Shown here: piece by piece, positions 48,261 through 58,444 of the stretch
Layout: each line of letters opens with the position of its first letter
How positions within the stretch are numbered: position 1 is the stretch's first letter
Assembly (NCBI GenBank): GCA_907163345.1
Contig: CAJQUN010000058.1
Coordinates: 1,364,001 to 1,428,000, forward strand
Direction of reading: 5' to 3'
DNA length: 64,000 bases
From: Haberlea rhodopensis
Lineage: Eukaryota; Streptophyta; Magnoliopsida; Lamiales; Gesneriaceae
Notes under the pieces: model-generated
Told to the model about the DNA's origin: nothing
Databases searched by the model: none
What the model saw: the letters and a program-made list of their open reading frames with translations, nothing else
Program-made: the position numbers and the translations under genes

Positions 48261-48965
48261 TTATAGGCTTTTTGAGATCTGTATTGTAAAACTTGTAACC
48301 GAGCCTATAAATATACACTTTCTTGTTTTGATATCTAACTTCTGTCTTTCATCCTTTGGTATATGAACATAAGCAAAACATCCAAATACCCGCAAATGAT
48401 CATAGGAAACTTGTTTTCCTCGACACATCTGCTCCGGAACATCATAGTTGAGAGGAACACGTGGTGAGCCGTTATGCACATATGCAGCTGCAACCACGGC
48501 CTCACCCCAAAAGTCGTTAGACAGTTTTGCATGTGATATCATACTCCTGACTCTTTCTGCCAAGATTTTGTTCATCTTCTCAGCTAATCCATTGAGCTGT
48601 GGTATTTTTGGCGGTGTCATTTGGTGTCGGATTCCGTTCTTTTTACATATCTCGTCAAAGGATCCAATGTATTCTCCTCCATTATCTGTTCGAGTACATT
48701 TAAATTTTATGCATATTTGCCGTTCAACCAAGTTTAGAAACTTGTTGAATGTTTCCGCCTTGGTTTTGAGTGTGCACACCCAAATCTTCCGGGAATGAAT
48801 CGTTGATGAAAATACCCAATATCTCGCACCTCCGAGTGATATTGGCATGAGTCCACATAGATCCAAGTGCACCATATCTAAAATTTTCTTAGACTCTTTT
48901 AGGATGTGAATATTTGAATGATATTCTATTCGTTTTTCGGCCAAGTAATCTTTGTAGTGTTTCAT
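48261..48965 (-). pseudogene. copia integrase
   Basis: 234-codon frame. First Asp in MVHLDLCGLMP, second in RTDNGGEYIGSF, Glu in PQLNGLAEKMNKILAERVRS, so the DDE triad is present. The zinc-binding part upstream is degraded. The frame breaks before RT begins near 47930; the linker between (47930-48260) is decayed. Confidence 0.9.
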
Positions 48966-49095
48966 ATGAACCTGCTTTATAGCGGGCGAAACTTACTTAC
49001 TCACAAGGCGTATAAGATTCTTTTCACTTATGTGGCCAAGACATCGGTGCCACAACTCTGTTGAGTCCTTTTCTTCTGCTGCATAATTCATGCTC

Positions 49096-49650
49096 TCAAA
49101 GATTTTCCTTTGACATCTTTAATCTCTTCGCTACCATAAGTGAGCCTTTGAGAATCTTGCATACTCCTTTATGGGAGGTGGTGCGGAAACCTTCCTCATC
49201 CAGTCTTTCCACTAAAATTAGACTCAGACGCATGTCAGGTACGTGTCTGACGTCTTTCAGGACAAGTGTCGAGCTTTCCACGGTAGTCAAGCTCACATCT
49301 CATTTACCAACAATCTTGAATAGTCCATTGCTCATCCTCACCACCCAAAAGTCCCCGGGTGTATAGGATATGAAATCTTCTCTACGAGATGTGATGTGGA
49401 CTGTTGATCCACTATTGATCATCCAGCTGGTTCCTCGAGTCACCAAATTTGCGGACTCTTGCTCTTGTTCGTGAACGACGTAGAACTCGTCAATGACATT
49501 TGTTTGCTCATCACTATGTTCATGCTTGCATTTACCTTTCAGCTCTCGACAATATTTCTTTATATGTCTCTTTCGCCACATTGATGACACATTACATTAA
49601 CATATCTCCCACGGGATTTGCCTCTCCTCTCATTCGAATAATTCTAAAAC
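49096..49650 (-). pseudogene. copia gag zinc knuckle and protease
   Basis: The minus strand gives a CCHC knuckle split by a frame change (CHQCGER / RHIKKYC), then the protease region TSWMINSGSTVHITSRREDF with the catalytic D replaced by N, then LVLKDVRHVPDMRLSLI. Broken by stops. Confidence 0.85.
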
Positions 49651-49695
49651 AATTTATATAAGCTCACCCTAGCTCATATTGTAGATCCACCCCTG
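49640..49695. mobile_element. hAT-like terminus, fragment
   Basis: The complement reads CAGGGGTGGATCTA then TGAGCTAGGGTGAGCT, like the end at 7903. It marks where the copia element loses its 5' part. Confidence 0.5.
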
Positions 49696-49924
49696 TCTTG
49701 AATGATTGAACTGGGGATGGCGATCATCCTACATAAAAAGTGAAAGCAAAGAAGTTACGAGTTCGAATGATCAATAAGTGAAAGACTTAGGTGGCTTGAT
49801 TAAGTATTGAACAACCATTAAACCCAATAGATGTGAATTGGAAAATCCTTCAAGGTCGAGAGAGTTGTTATGTCCATGTGGACCATGGACTTTCCCATAT
49901 TGTAGAGGGGAGCATGATTGAGTA
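49696..49924. other. Spacer before the LTR element
   Basis: No gene. TAGAGGGGAGCATGATTGAG just before the LTR resembles the element's own purine tract at 55442, so this flank could derive from a related element. Confidence 0.4.
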
Positions 49925-50352
49925 TGATACCCCGATATTCGGTACGGTTTGGACCCGAACTTTATTAGCTCGACTCGGTCTCATAAGAACGAGGGATCCT
50001 TGGCCCATTATGCTTAGAGCCCATTTTATTAACTATCTACATTGGCCCGCATTTGGGGCCCATGGCCCATCTTCAATTAATTGTGAAGGCCCATTATGGG
50101 AGCCCATTATGGGTGATATAAGGGGAAGAAAGAGTAGGTTATGGGGATTATGGGTTTTGAAGCCTCCTTATCTTCTTCCCAGCGATCGGCTGGGTTTTGG
50201 CTCCTTGACCATCAATTTTAAGTTTCTTGGCTTACTTATTGTACAGAATACACTGTAAATCATTGTGCTGTTTATAGTGGAATTCATAGGTGTTCTAGTT
50301 ATTTCTTGATTCTAAATTCATTGTTACAAGCGAACCAAAAATAGAGGTAACA
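49925..50352 (+). repeat. 5' LTR (428 bp)
   Basis: Contains GCCCATTATGGGAGCCCATTA repeats and a TATA-like GATATAAGG at about 50115-50123, a likely promoter. Confidence 0.9.
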
Positions 50353-50372
50353 ATTGGCGCCGTCTGTGGGAA
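50353..50372 (+). other. Primer binding site
   Basis: ATTGGCGCCGTCTGTGGGAA directly after the LTR, a PBS form common in plant Ty3/gypsy elements outside the tRNA-Met class. Confidence 0.75.
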
Positions 50373-51461
50373 AATGGAGCTAAGACGTTGATACTTCGAG
50401 GGGTTAGGGTTTTGAGGGGAGAGTGGCGGCTGCCTTGGGTTGGGGCTCGCGTGGTGGATGCGGCGATGCACTTTTAGGACGGCTGGGTACAAGTGGTTTC
50501 TACGGCACTGTGTCATATGCTTCGCGGTGTGGGTATTGAAGCGACGAGATCTGGAGAAAAAAAAGTGACAACAGCTGTGGCATGGCGATTCTAGGCAGTG
50601 GTGTATGAACTGCTGGTCTTATCTCGTCTGATAAGAATGAGGAAGAAGGCGCCTCACCTCCTTCATTATTTTTCTGATCTTCTCGACTGGTTTTGGGGGT
50701 GAGCTGCATGCGACAGCTTGGGGCTGGTTTGAGCTGGGATTCGGGCAGCAGCTTGAGAGAGGAAAAGGAAGTCTTATGTGCAAAGGTGGCTGAGTTCGAA
50801 ACTAAGTGTGTTGAAGGTGAGGAAAAACAGAAAGGGTCGGGGAAGAAAAAACGATTTCTGGGCGAGAAAAAAAAATTCATTTTCCCCTTCAGTTCGTGCT
50901 GCCCCTGCTCTTCGTAAGCCACCCTCCTGGCTGGCCCAACCCGCTGTTAAACTCCCTACGCTCTCGATCGCTCATGCAGAAACATGACGAAAAAACTCAG
51001 CAAATTTTTGGTGAGTTCGTCCCCTCTTGGTTACACAGAAACTGAGCTAGTTCCTTCAGCTGCTCACAATATGTACGATGAGTTGCCTGAGCTAAACATC
51101 CTCTTGTTTTAGCTGGCTAATGGTTAAGTGCAGGTGGTTTTTGTCTCCTTGTCCAGCAATTTTCACCCATTACTCACGTCTTGAGATTGGTAGGGTTGTG
51201 CAATTGCCACTTCTTGTAGGATTGATGCCCGAGATCAAACTTAGACAGATATTTCTGCAATTGGATTAGAACCTCGCTGTCTATTATTGGATTAATTGTT
51301 TGATGTTTGATAGCTTCTGAATTTGGGTTTGGGAATCTGTACTGAAGGAAAGAATTGATGCCTTTCTGTTAATTTTGGTTGATTTGGGTTCTTGGAGTTG
51401 AATTTTCCATAATTTATTGCCTGTTTTAGTGGGGGTAAAATTTGGTTAATTTCACAAAAAT
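50373..51461 (+). other. Element leader, partly host-derived 5' UTR
   Basis: No element protein. Sequence immediately before 51462 (GTTTGATGTTTGATAGC..., AATTTCACAAAAAT) reads like a plant 5' UTR in front of the captured B' start codon. The 50690-50990 part has an open stretch of no known family. Confidence 0.4.
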
Positions 51462-52660
51462 ATGATCAAACAAATTTTTGGAAAGATTCCTAGAAAGCAT
51501 TCAAAATCTGCTGGAGACTCGAGTCTTTCTTCAAGTTCTTCAACTTATTCAAAGAAAGATGATGGAGGAAGTAAATGATTAAATAGTGCAGTTAATGAAG
51601 TTATTTCAGCCCCTTTTTCTGCATTAAGCATCGGGAATAATTCAGAAGATAGTTTTCTTCGAGATAAAAACTTGAAAATAAATGGAAATTCTATCTCTGC
51701 TTCATACGAAGCATTGCCAAGTTTTAAAGACACCTCGAGCTCTGAAAAGCAGCTACTGTTTATCAAAAAAGTGAAGATGTGTTGTGTTGTGTTTGACTTC
51801 TTCGACCCTGCAAATAACCTTAAGGAAAAGGAGATCAAGAGGCAGACCTTGTTAGAGATAGTGGAGTACATAACATCTGCGAATGGAAAATTTGCCGAAA
51901 CTGTGATGCAAGAAGTCGTTAAGATGGTTTCTGTGAATATATTTCGGGAATTTACTCCTCAGCCGAGGGATAACAAGGTTATAGATGGCGTTGAATTGGA
52001 CGAGGAAGAGCCTGCCATGGATCCGGCCTGGCCTCATTTGCAAGTTGTGTGTGAATTTTTGCTCAGGTTGTTGCTTCACCAGAAACCGATGCGAAGGTTG
52101 CCAAAAGATACATTGATCATTCCTTTGTTCTGAAACTCCTCAATCTTTTCGACTCTGAAGATCCTAGAGAGAGGGAATATTTGAAGACCATACTACACCG
52201 TATCTACTGGAAATTTATGGTGCACCGGCCGTTTATCAGGAAAGCCATCAACAACATTTTCTATCATTTTGTTTTTGAGACAGATAAACATAATGGCATT
52301 GCTGAATTTCTTGAAGTGCTTGGTAGTATAATCAATGGATTTGCTTTGCCTCTGAAAGAAGAGCACAAACTCTTTCTTGTACGGACATTAATTCCGCTAC
52401 ATAAACCAAAATGCCTGGCCATGTATCACCAACAGTTATCTTATTGTATTACTCAATTTGTGGAGAAAGACTCGAAGCTTGCTGATATTGTTATCAGGGG
52501 ACTGATCAAGTATTGGCCAGTTACTAATAGCTCTAAAGAAGTTATGTTTCTTAATGAGCTGGAGTAGGTGTTAGAAGCCACACAGCCACCGGAATTCCAA
52601 CGCTGCATGGTACCTTTGTTTCATCAAATTTCACACTGTTTGAGTAGATTACACTTTCAG
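51462..52660 (+). pseudogene. Captured PP2A B' (B56) regulatory subunit, intronless
   Basis: Starts MIKQIFGKIPRKHSKSAGD, the normal plant B' N-terminus. Then come YEALPSFKDTSSSEKQLLFI, MCCVVFDFFDPANNLKEKEI, AWPHLQVV, YIDHSFVLKLLNLFDSEDP, FMVHRPFIRKAINNIFYHF, NGFALPLKEEHKLFLVRTLI and YWPVTNSSKEVMFLNELE. B' subunits direct the PP2A phosphatase to substrates. Damage: TGA near 51576, a one-base loss near 52070, TAG at 52565-52567 (Glu expected). The match stops at RLHFQ (52660), where the family continues VAERALFLWNN, leaving off roughly the last quarter. No intron is seen inside the copied part. Confidence 0.93.
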
Positions 52661-52879
52661 GATGTGCCAGATTATGCCCCAGGTACGCAGAAAAAAGTGA
52701 CAGGTGAAGTTATAAGGTGGAACAATATCTCAGGTCCGGAAAATATTGATGCAGTAAAATATATCAAACTACTTGAAGCGGAAATTGAGGAACTTAATCA
52801 ACAAGTGGCTCAAAAATCTACACACAAGCCAAATGAACTGATGGAATATCTGAAATCTCTTGAACCTCAAAATCTCAAG
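52661..52879 (+). pseudogene. Captured DUF760 protein fragment, fused in frame
   Basis: Directly after the B' part, in the same frame: DVPDYAPGTQKKVTGEVIRW, NNISGPENIDAVKYIKLLEA, EIEELNQQVAQKS, NELMEYLKSLEPQNLK. This is the signature region of plant DUF760 proteins (plastid-located, function unknown; Arabidopsis At3g17800/At1g48450 type). About 73 residues survive without stops; then the sequence turns into repeat DNA (frame closes at 52963). Confidence 0.85.
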
Positions 52880-52899
52880 GTCAACTCAGTGCATTACAG

Positions 52900-53245
52900 C
52901 TCGGGCATGCAATCTAGCAGTAAGCCCCTCTTATGCCAGCTCGGGCATGCAATCTCGCAGTAAGCCCCTATTATATCAGCTCAGGCATGCGATCTCGCAG
53001 TAAGGCCTTATTCATCAGCTTGTGATCTTTATTTGATCCGGATTTTTGATTAACTTATTCGGATGTGGTGTAGTGGTATGGAGGTTCGGGAGTGGTGTGT
53101 GAATGTTGGAGTTGAGATGAGGAGATATATCATGGTCTGCCCAGACATGTGTGGCCATGGCCAGCCCAGGCACACGAGATGAGGAGATATGTCATGGTCC
53201 GCCCAGACATGTGTGGCCATGGTCAGCCCAGGCACACGAGATGAG
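52900..53245 (+). repeat. Two short tandem repeats
   Basis: A unit of about 45 bp (AGCTCGGGCATGCAATCT..GCAGTAAGCCC) occurs three times at 52900-53015. A 67-bp unit (GATGAGGAGATATATCATGG...AGGCACACGA) occurs twice at 53116-53245, with a partial third. Confidence 0.85.
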
Positions 53246-53945
53246 GAGATAAAAGTTAAGGTATCGCCCTGACTATGAAAGTTAAGGTATCGCCCTGACT
53301 ATGAAAGTTAAGGTCCGCCCTGACTACTATAAAATTTAAGGTCCGCCCTGGCTATGAAAGCTAAAGTCCGCCCTGGCTACTATAAAAGTTAAGGTCCGTC
53401 CTGACTATGAAAGCTAAGGTCCACCCTGGCTACTATGAAAGTTAAGGTATCGCCCTGACTATGAAAGTTAAGGTCCGCCCTGACTACTATGAAAGCTAAG
53501 GTCCGCCCTGGCTACTATGAAAGTTAAGGTCCGCCATGACTACTATAAAAGTTAAGGTCCGCCCTGACTATGAAAGCTAAGGTCCGCCCTGGCTACTATG
53601 AAAGCTAAGGTCCGCCCTGGCTACTATGAAAGCTAAGGTCCGCCCTGGCTACTATGAAAGTTAAGGTCCGCCCTGACTATGAAAGCTAAGGTCCGCCCTG
53701 GCTACTATGAAAGCTAAGGTCCGCCCTGGCTACTATGAAAGTTAAGGTCCGCCCTGACTACTATAAAAGTTAAGGTTCGCCCTGACTATGAAAGCTAGGG
53801 TCCGCCCTGGCTACTATGAAAGCTAAGGTCCGCCCTGACTACGATGAAAGTTAAGGTCCGCCCTGACTATGAAAGTTAAGGTCCGCCCTGACTACTATGA
53901 AAGTTAAGGTCCGTCCTGACTGGGAAAATTAAGTTCCGCCCAGGC
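53246..53945 (+). repeat. Minisatellite, about 26 units of 25-28 bp
   Basis: The unit AAGTTAAGGTCCGCCCTGAC plus TATG or TACTATG alternates with a variant AAGCTAAGGTCCGCCCTGGC. Longer (28 bp) and shorter (25 bp) units are mixed, giving a higher-order pattern. Confidence 0.95.
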
Positions 53946-55456
53946 ACGATTTTATTGAATAGTCTGCCCCGGAGTTCGAATCAGACGAGAATCATTCGCT
54001 CATATTTATTATCTGGAGTCCAGACCGGACAGGTCTTGTCTACTTATATTTATTCTCCGGGATCAGATGAGACGAGCTTTATTTGCTCAGCACTTTATCA
54101 GCTCAAGAGCTCAGGACATTTGTCATTTTGTGAATTCAGATGAGCTATATCTCCTACGCGCATTTATTATTATGCAGTTCGGATGCTCTTTAGTTTTGGG
54201 AGCTCATCTGAGTTTTTATCTGCTCAAATCTAGTGATTATGTATGTCGGATGAACTTTATCTGCTTCCGCATACCTATTAGTCTGGAGTTCAGGACGTAC
54301 GAGATGTATGGGCTCGGTGTATTAATTCTGGAGCTCAGGACGGGAGAGCGTTGCATGTTCATATTTATTATATCTGGAGCTCAGATCGGGTGACCTTATG
54401 TCCTCAGTTTATTATTTCTGGAGTTCAGGACAGATGGGTTGTATGTGTTCTGTTTATTATATCTAGAGCTCAGGTCGGGGGGAGACTTATATGCTCGGTT
54501 TATGTTGAAGTTCAGACATGTCATCCTAGCCAAGATAACATGTCATCCTTACGACATGACAGCTCAGTTTCGGCACTCTGGAGTCTTATTTGCTCCATGT
54601 CGATTGTCTGGAGCTCGGCTATATCCATTTTCTCAACGCATGACTTTAGTATTTTCTCGATATTACTTGTGGAGCTCGGATCAGCCCGGATTTATTTGCT
54701 CTGTATATGGATCATTTTGGAGCTCATCTGTATTTTGTTTGCTCAACGCGTCATATTTATCAAGCTCTGGATGTCCAGATGTTTATTAGCTCTGGAGTTC
54801 GACGAGTTTTATCTGCTGTGGAACTGAACTAGGCTTTATTGATTATGGAGTTCAGGCGAGCATTATTTGCTCTTGCTTATTTCGGAGCTCAGATCTCTTG
54901 CTTATTTCGGAGCTTAGATCAGGTCGGGATAGCAATATTTGTTCATATCAGGTCGGATGGGTATTATTTTCTCATACATTATCTCAGGAGCTCAGGTCGG
55001 GCGAGCTTTATTTGCTCAGGTCGGCTCAATCAAGATAAACATAGTCTGTATGTCTTATCTGCTCGGAATATTTCTTATTCCTGGAGTTCGGATACGTTTA
55101 TTTGCTTCTCAGCTCAATTTTATCCCCTCGGATCTCTCGATCACCTTTGTCAGCTCGGAATTCTCGATTATAGTAGCTTCAGTTCGGATTCCTACTGCCC
55201 AGTCCGACCTGCTATTATTGACAGGAGCTCAGTATTATGATTACGCTAGTTCCTCGTATGGGCTATACGAGCCGCCTACTTTATCAAGGATCGGCATTCG
55301 AACTGTCATGGCTCTAACGACAGCATGACTTGGGAACTCGGCACTGCGCAAGATCACATCATGGTTTGTCATTTAAGGGACTACCGATCCGGGTCCTCAC
55401 CTAACCAGTTGAAGTCGATACAGCGCTACTCTAGCTCGACTAGAGGGGGATACTCA
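53946..55456 (+). repeat. Degenerate repeat field of the LTR element
   Basis: Phrases TGGAGCTCAG, GGTCGGG, GAGCTTTATTTGCTCAG and their variants recur every 50-90 bp to about 55300. Long open frames here are by-products of the repeats. The last 130 bp (to 55456) are unique and end in the purine tract. Confidence 0.7.
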
Positions 55457-55884
55457 TGATACCCCGATATTCGGTGCGGTTTGGACCCGAACTTTATTAG
55501 CTCGACTCGGTCTCATAAGAACGAGGGATCCTTGGCCCATTATGCTTAGAGCCCATTTTATTAACTATCTACCTTGGCCCGCATTTGGGGCCCATGGCCC
55601 ATCTTCAATTAATTGTGAAGGCCCATTATGGGAGCCCATTAAGGGTGATATAAGGGGAAGAAAGAGTAGGTTATGGGGATGATGGGTTTTGGAGCCTCCT
55701 TATCTTCTTCCCAGCGATCGGCTGGGTTTTGGCTCCTTGACCATCAATTTTAAGTTTCTTGGCTTACTTATTGTACAGAATACACTGTAAATCATTGTGC
55801 TGTTTATAGTGGAATTCATAGGTGTTCTAGTTATTTCTTGATTCTAAATTCATTGTTACAAGCGAACCAAAAATAGAGGTAACA
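55457..55884 (+). repeat. 3' LTR (428 bp)
   Basis: Differs from the left LTR at about five sites (A/G near 49943/55475, A/C, T/A, T/G, A/G). Confidence 0.92.
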
Positions 55885-57829
55885 AAGTCAAAATGCTTTT
55901 GTTGTCCAAATGTATAAACAAGTATGATCGAGTCTGGTTATTTTAATTCCAGCAGTCGATTTCAGATGAATCTTTCATGGACAGACAACACTATTTTCAT
56001 GCAAAAAATGGGACACACAACCTGGAAGAAAGCCATATCAGCAAGGTGAAACAAGTAAAAATTTGACCACAAATACGAATTTAAACATGAAGAATTTTTT
56101 TGTTTCTCCAACCAAGTGGACTTCTAAGCTAAGGTTGCCTGCAATTTGGAATACCATTTTGAAACTCAAACTCGAAGATTATAAACTGAGGAATATTCAA
56201 TCAAACAATATCTGAAACACATGTATAAAATCTTCTGGGCATTCCATATTGATTCTCTACATGGTTATTCCTGAGGTAGGATGTCAAAATAATTTGTAGG
56301 ATGTCAAAATAATTTTTTGCTATTAAGAAAAATCATGTGGATAAACAGCAGGAGAATCGAGTTTGAAATTAGTAATAAACATATTGAAACTGACCATAAT
56401 TGAATCCAGTCCACATCCAATCTTATATGACAACTTTGTCGTCTTCATAGGTCAGCCATTCTCCATCCATGTATCTAAAGGAAAAAAGCACAATTAGTCG
56501 AAGGGCCGCACAAGAATGTTAAAACATCAAGATTCTTGGTTTTTCAAAAACAGAATAATTATAATAAGGAAAGAAGTAATCAAATGATTAAGATATTGGT
56601 TTTCTTGCTATAGAATGCCAAATTACATCAAGTGAAGAATAAGTATTTGGTTCAAACACTGATTTGGAATGACTTATCGACAAATGATGATATCATGGTT
56701 ACTTTGATGCTACCGCCAAAGGTATTTGTTCCATTTGGAATATTCTCAATGCATAATGGATGCACCTCAGGGTATCATATTGGGCTAGCATCAAATATTC
56801 TTTGATTTGGCATCTTTTGTTTTTCATTCACAGAACATTTGTTTCCTAAAATAAACACAAGATTGCATTTCACCGATAAAAGGGAAGAGAATCTGCACAT
56901 TGCATTTGGATAACTTCATGCCATTTCAAAAAAAAATGTAAAAGCATCTCAACTACTGATTAGCTAAATGGGGATCGATAAAAATACCAATGGCTCTTTC
57001 TGATTCAATAACACGTAAGTCAGCTACTTCTATTGCATTTCACAGACCTTGACCCCAACGTTCCTTGAAAAACCATTCCTTTGGCAACTAAAATTTTGTA
57101 AAATCAAAACGGAAAACTTATATGCAGCATTCAAGCAATATAAAATGATCCATCAACATCTATTTGGGTAAATATGACACTCAACAAAGTGTTGCAGAAG
57201 CCACAAGAGACTGAATTTAAACTGGCGTCGATGTCCGAAATGGCAAAATAGATTGTTTCAGCATGTCTGCACCAATGGAATAAAGGTATAATCGAAACAG
57301 ACGCTTTCAATGTAATCCACACCTCCAATCATTGGGACGCTGAAGGTTCAAGCACGCCACTTTTGTACTCATAATGCGGATTTCAGAATTATGCATTATC
57401 GAAGATCGGCTAACATAATAGCACACAATCTAGCATATCATGTAACTACTTATGGTCCATCCCCTATTAGTTTTGATTTTTGCCCTTTATTTTTGCGAAA
57501 GGTTTTACATACAGATATTGTGGCAATTGTATGAATATGTACATCTTCAAAAAAAAAAAAGTGCATACCTACCGATAAAAAATATAAAAAAAACCATACA
57601 ACAGACTCATAATTCCTTACTGTTCAAAGAATCCGAAAACCACATCTTATGAAAACCAAAACCGAATTTTTTTTGGTTTTGATTTAAAAGCCAAAACCAA
57701 AACTATATACTTACTATTCAATTTTGATTACTAGAAATAAGAAACTGGAATCGACACAGAAATCGTTGTTGGAAATTCTGTGTGAATCATATTAAAATGT
57801 AACTAAAGAAAACCGAATTTTGAATTTTC
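55885..57829. other. Intergenic DNA with a possible orphan exon
   Basis: Unique-looking, AT-rich, GT/AG-bearing sequence without transposon features. One candidate last exon is listed separately; I find no convincing partner exons. Confidence 0.45.
56423..56474 (-). pseudogene. Possible 3'-terminal exon of an unidentified gene
   Basis: After a good acceptor (TTTTCCTTTAG) the minus strand reads YMDGEWLTYEDDKVVI and a stop. The acidic, codon-like ending looks like a real protein C-terminus, but I cannot name the family and see no upstream exons between here and 57.8 kb. Could be chance. Confidence 0.3.
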
Positions 57830-58444
57830 TTAGTGCCGCGATCGATCGGCGTCGCCCGATCGACCGCGACAGTGCAAACCGAAAAAAATAATGTTCTGAA
57901 AACAAGCGATCGATCGCGTCTCAATGGGCAATCGTTCACCCGAGGCAGAAAGTTGAAGGAAGAAGGCGCGTTCGATTGCGCTCTGCATAGGGTGCGAACT
58001 TTCGCATTTGGTTGCGTCATGATGTGATGCTCCTAGATGATGTCTTTTGATTACACTACTTGATCTAGTAAAAAAGGAACAACCCCTGAACAAATTTAGA
58101 CATGATTTTTGGAGAATCAAAAACAAGATTAAATCAAAATTCTTATAAACTTTCTGCATAATTATCTTGTTCATCCTTCCGTTTGTTGATCATTTTTAAA
58201 CCTTTGTGGTTTAAAGGATTTGTGAACTGAAGTGCTTCTTTCACAAATCATAAGTCGTTGTATCTTGAGAGACAAATTGCAATTGAAACCGTTAGCACCA
58301 AGGCGGGTAATATTGTCTTAAGGACGGAGATTACAAATCTCGCATCGACGCTCTTCGTAATAATCCATTTTATTTCTCGCTTGCCTTTCATACATGTACC
58401 AGAAAATATTTTGTCAACAATCTTAAGACAATACCAAGCATCAA
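57830..58444 (+). other. Upstream/leader region of the copia remnant
   Basis: Contains GCGATCGATCG-like words (57838-57850, 57904-57918), a CGATCGACCGCGA variant and GGGCAATCG, resembling the array in the gypsy LTRs. LTR edges and PBS were not found. Confidence 0.45.

Larger units (their letters stand above)
45247..49650 (-). mobile_element. Decayed Ty1/copia element, 5' truncated, with nested hAT
   Basis: From right to left on the minus strand: gag zinc knuckle, protease, integrase, RT, RNase H, purine tract, 3' LTR. Gag upstream of the knuckle and the 5' LTR are missing; the break lies beside a hAT-like terminus at 49640-49695. Many frameshifts and stops. A 665-bp hAT MITE interrupts RT. 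Confidence 0.92.
49925..55884 (+). mobile_element. Non-autonomous LTR element carrying captured host genes
   Basis: Two 428-bp LTRs (49925-50352 and 55457-55884; TGATACCCCG...GGTAACA) differ at five positions by eye. The left LTR is followed directly by the PBS-like ATTGGCGCCGTCTGTGGGAA, and the right one is preceded by a purine tract (AGAGGGGGA). The 5.1-kb interior has no recognisable gag or pol. Instead it has a PP2A B' subunit pseudogene fused to a DUF760 fragment, both in the element's sense direction, followed by tandem arrays. No matching 5-bp duplication was found (GAGTA left, AAGTC right). PBS type and arrays suggest a Tat/Ogre-related Ty3/gypsy, but this is inference. Confidence 0.9.

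Noticed and set aside
53246..53945. CRISPR-like regular repeats
   Set aside because: Units abut without unique spacers and vary among themselves; the DNA is plant nuclear. It is a minisatellite.
53955..55328. Several long plus-strand open frames
   Set aside because: They lie in degenerate tandem repeats of the LTR element and show no domain; their residues mirror the DNA repeat.
49925..55884. A 5-bp target-site duplication for the gene-carrying LTR element
   Set aside because: Flanks GAGTA and AAGTC do not match; the edges may have been changed by recombination.
57131..57328. 65-codon minus-strand frame as a gene
   Set aside because: No family resemblance and no splice context that I can support.
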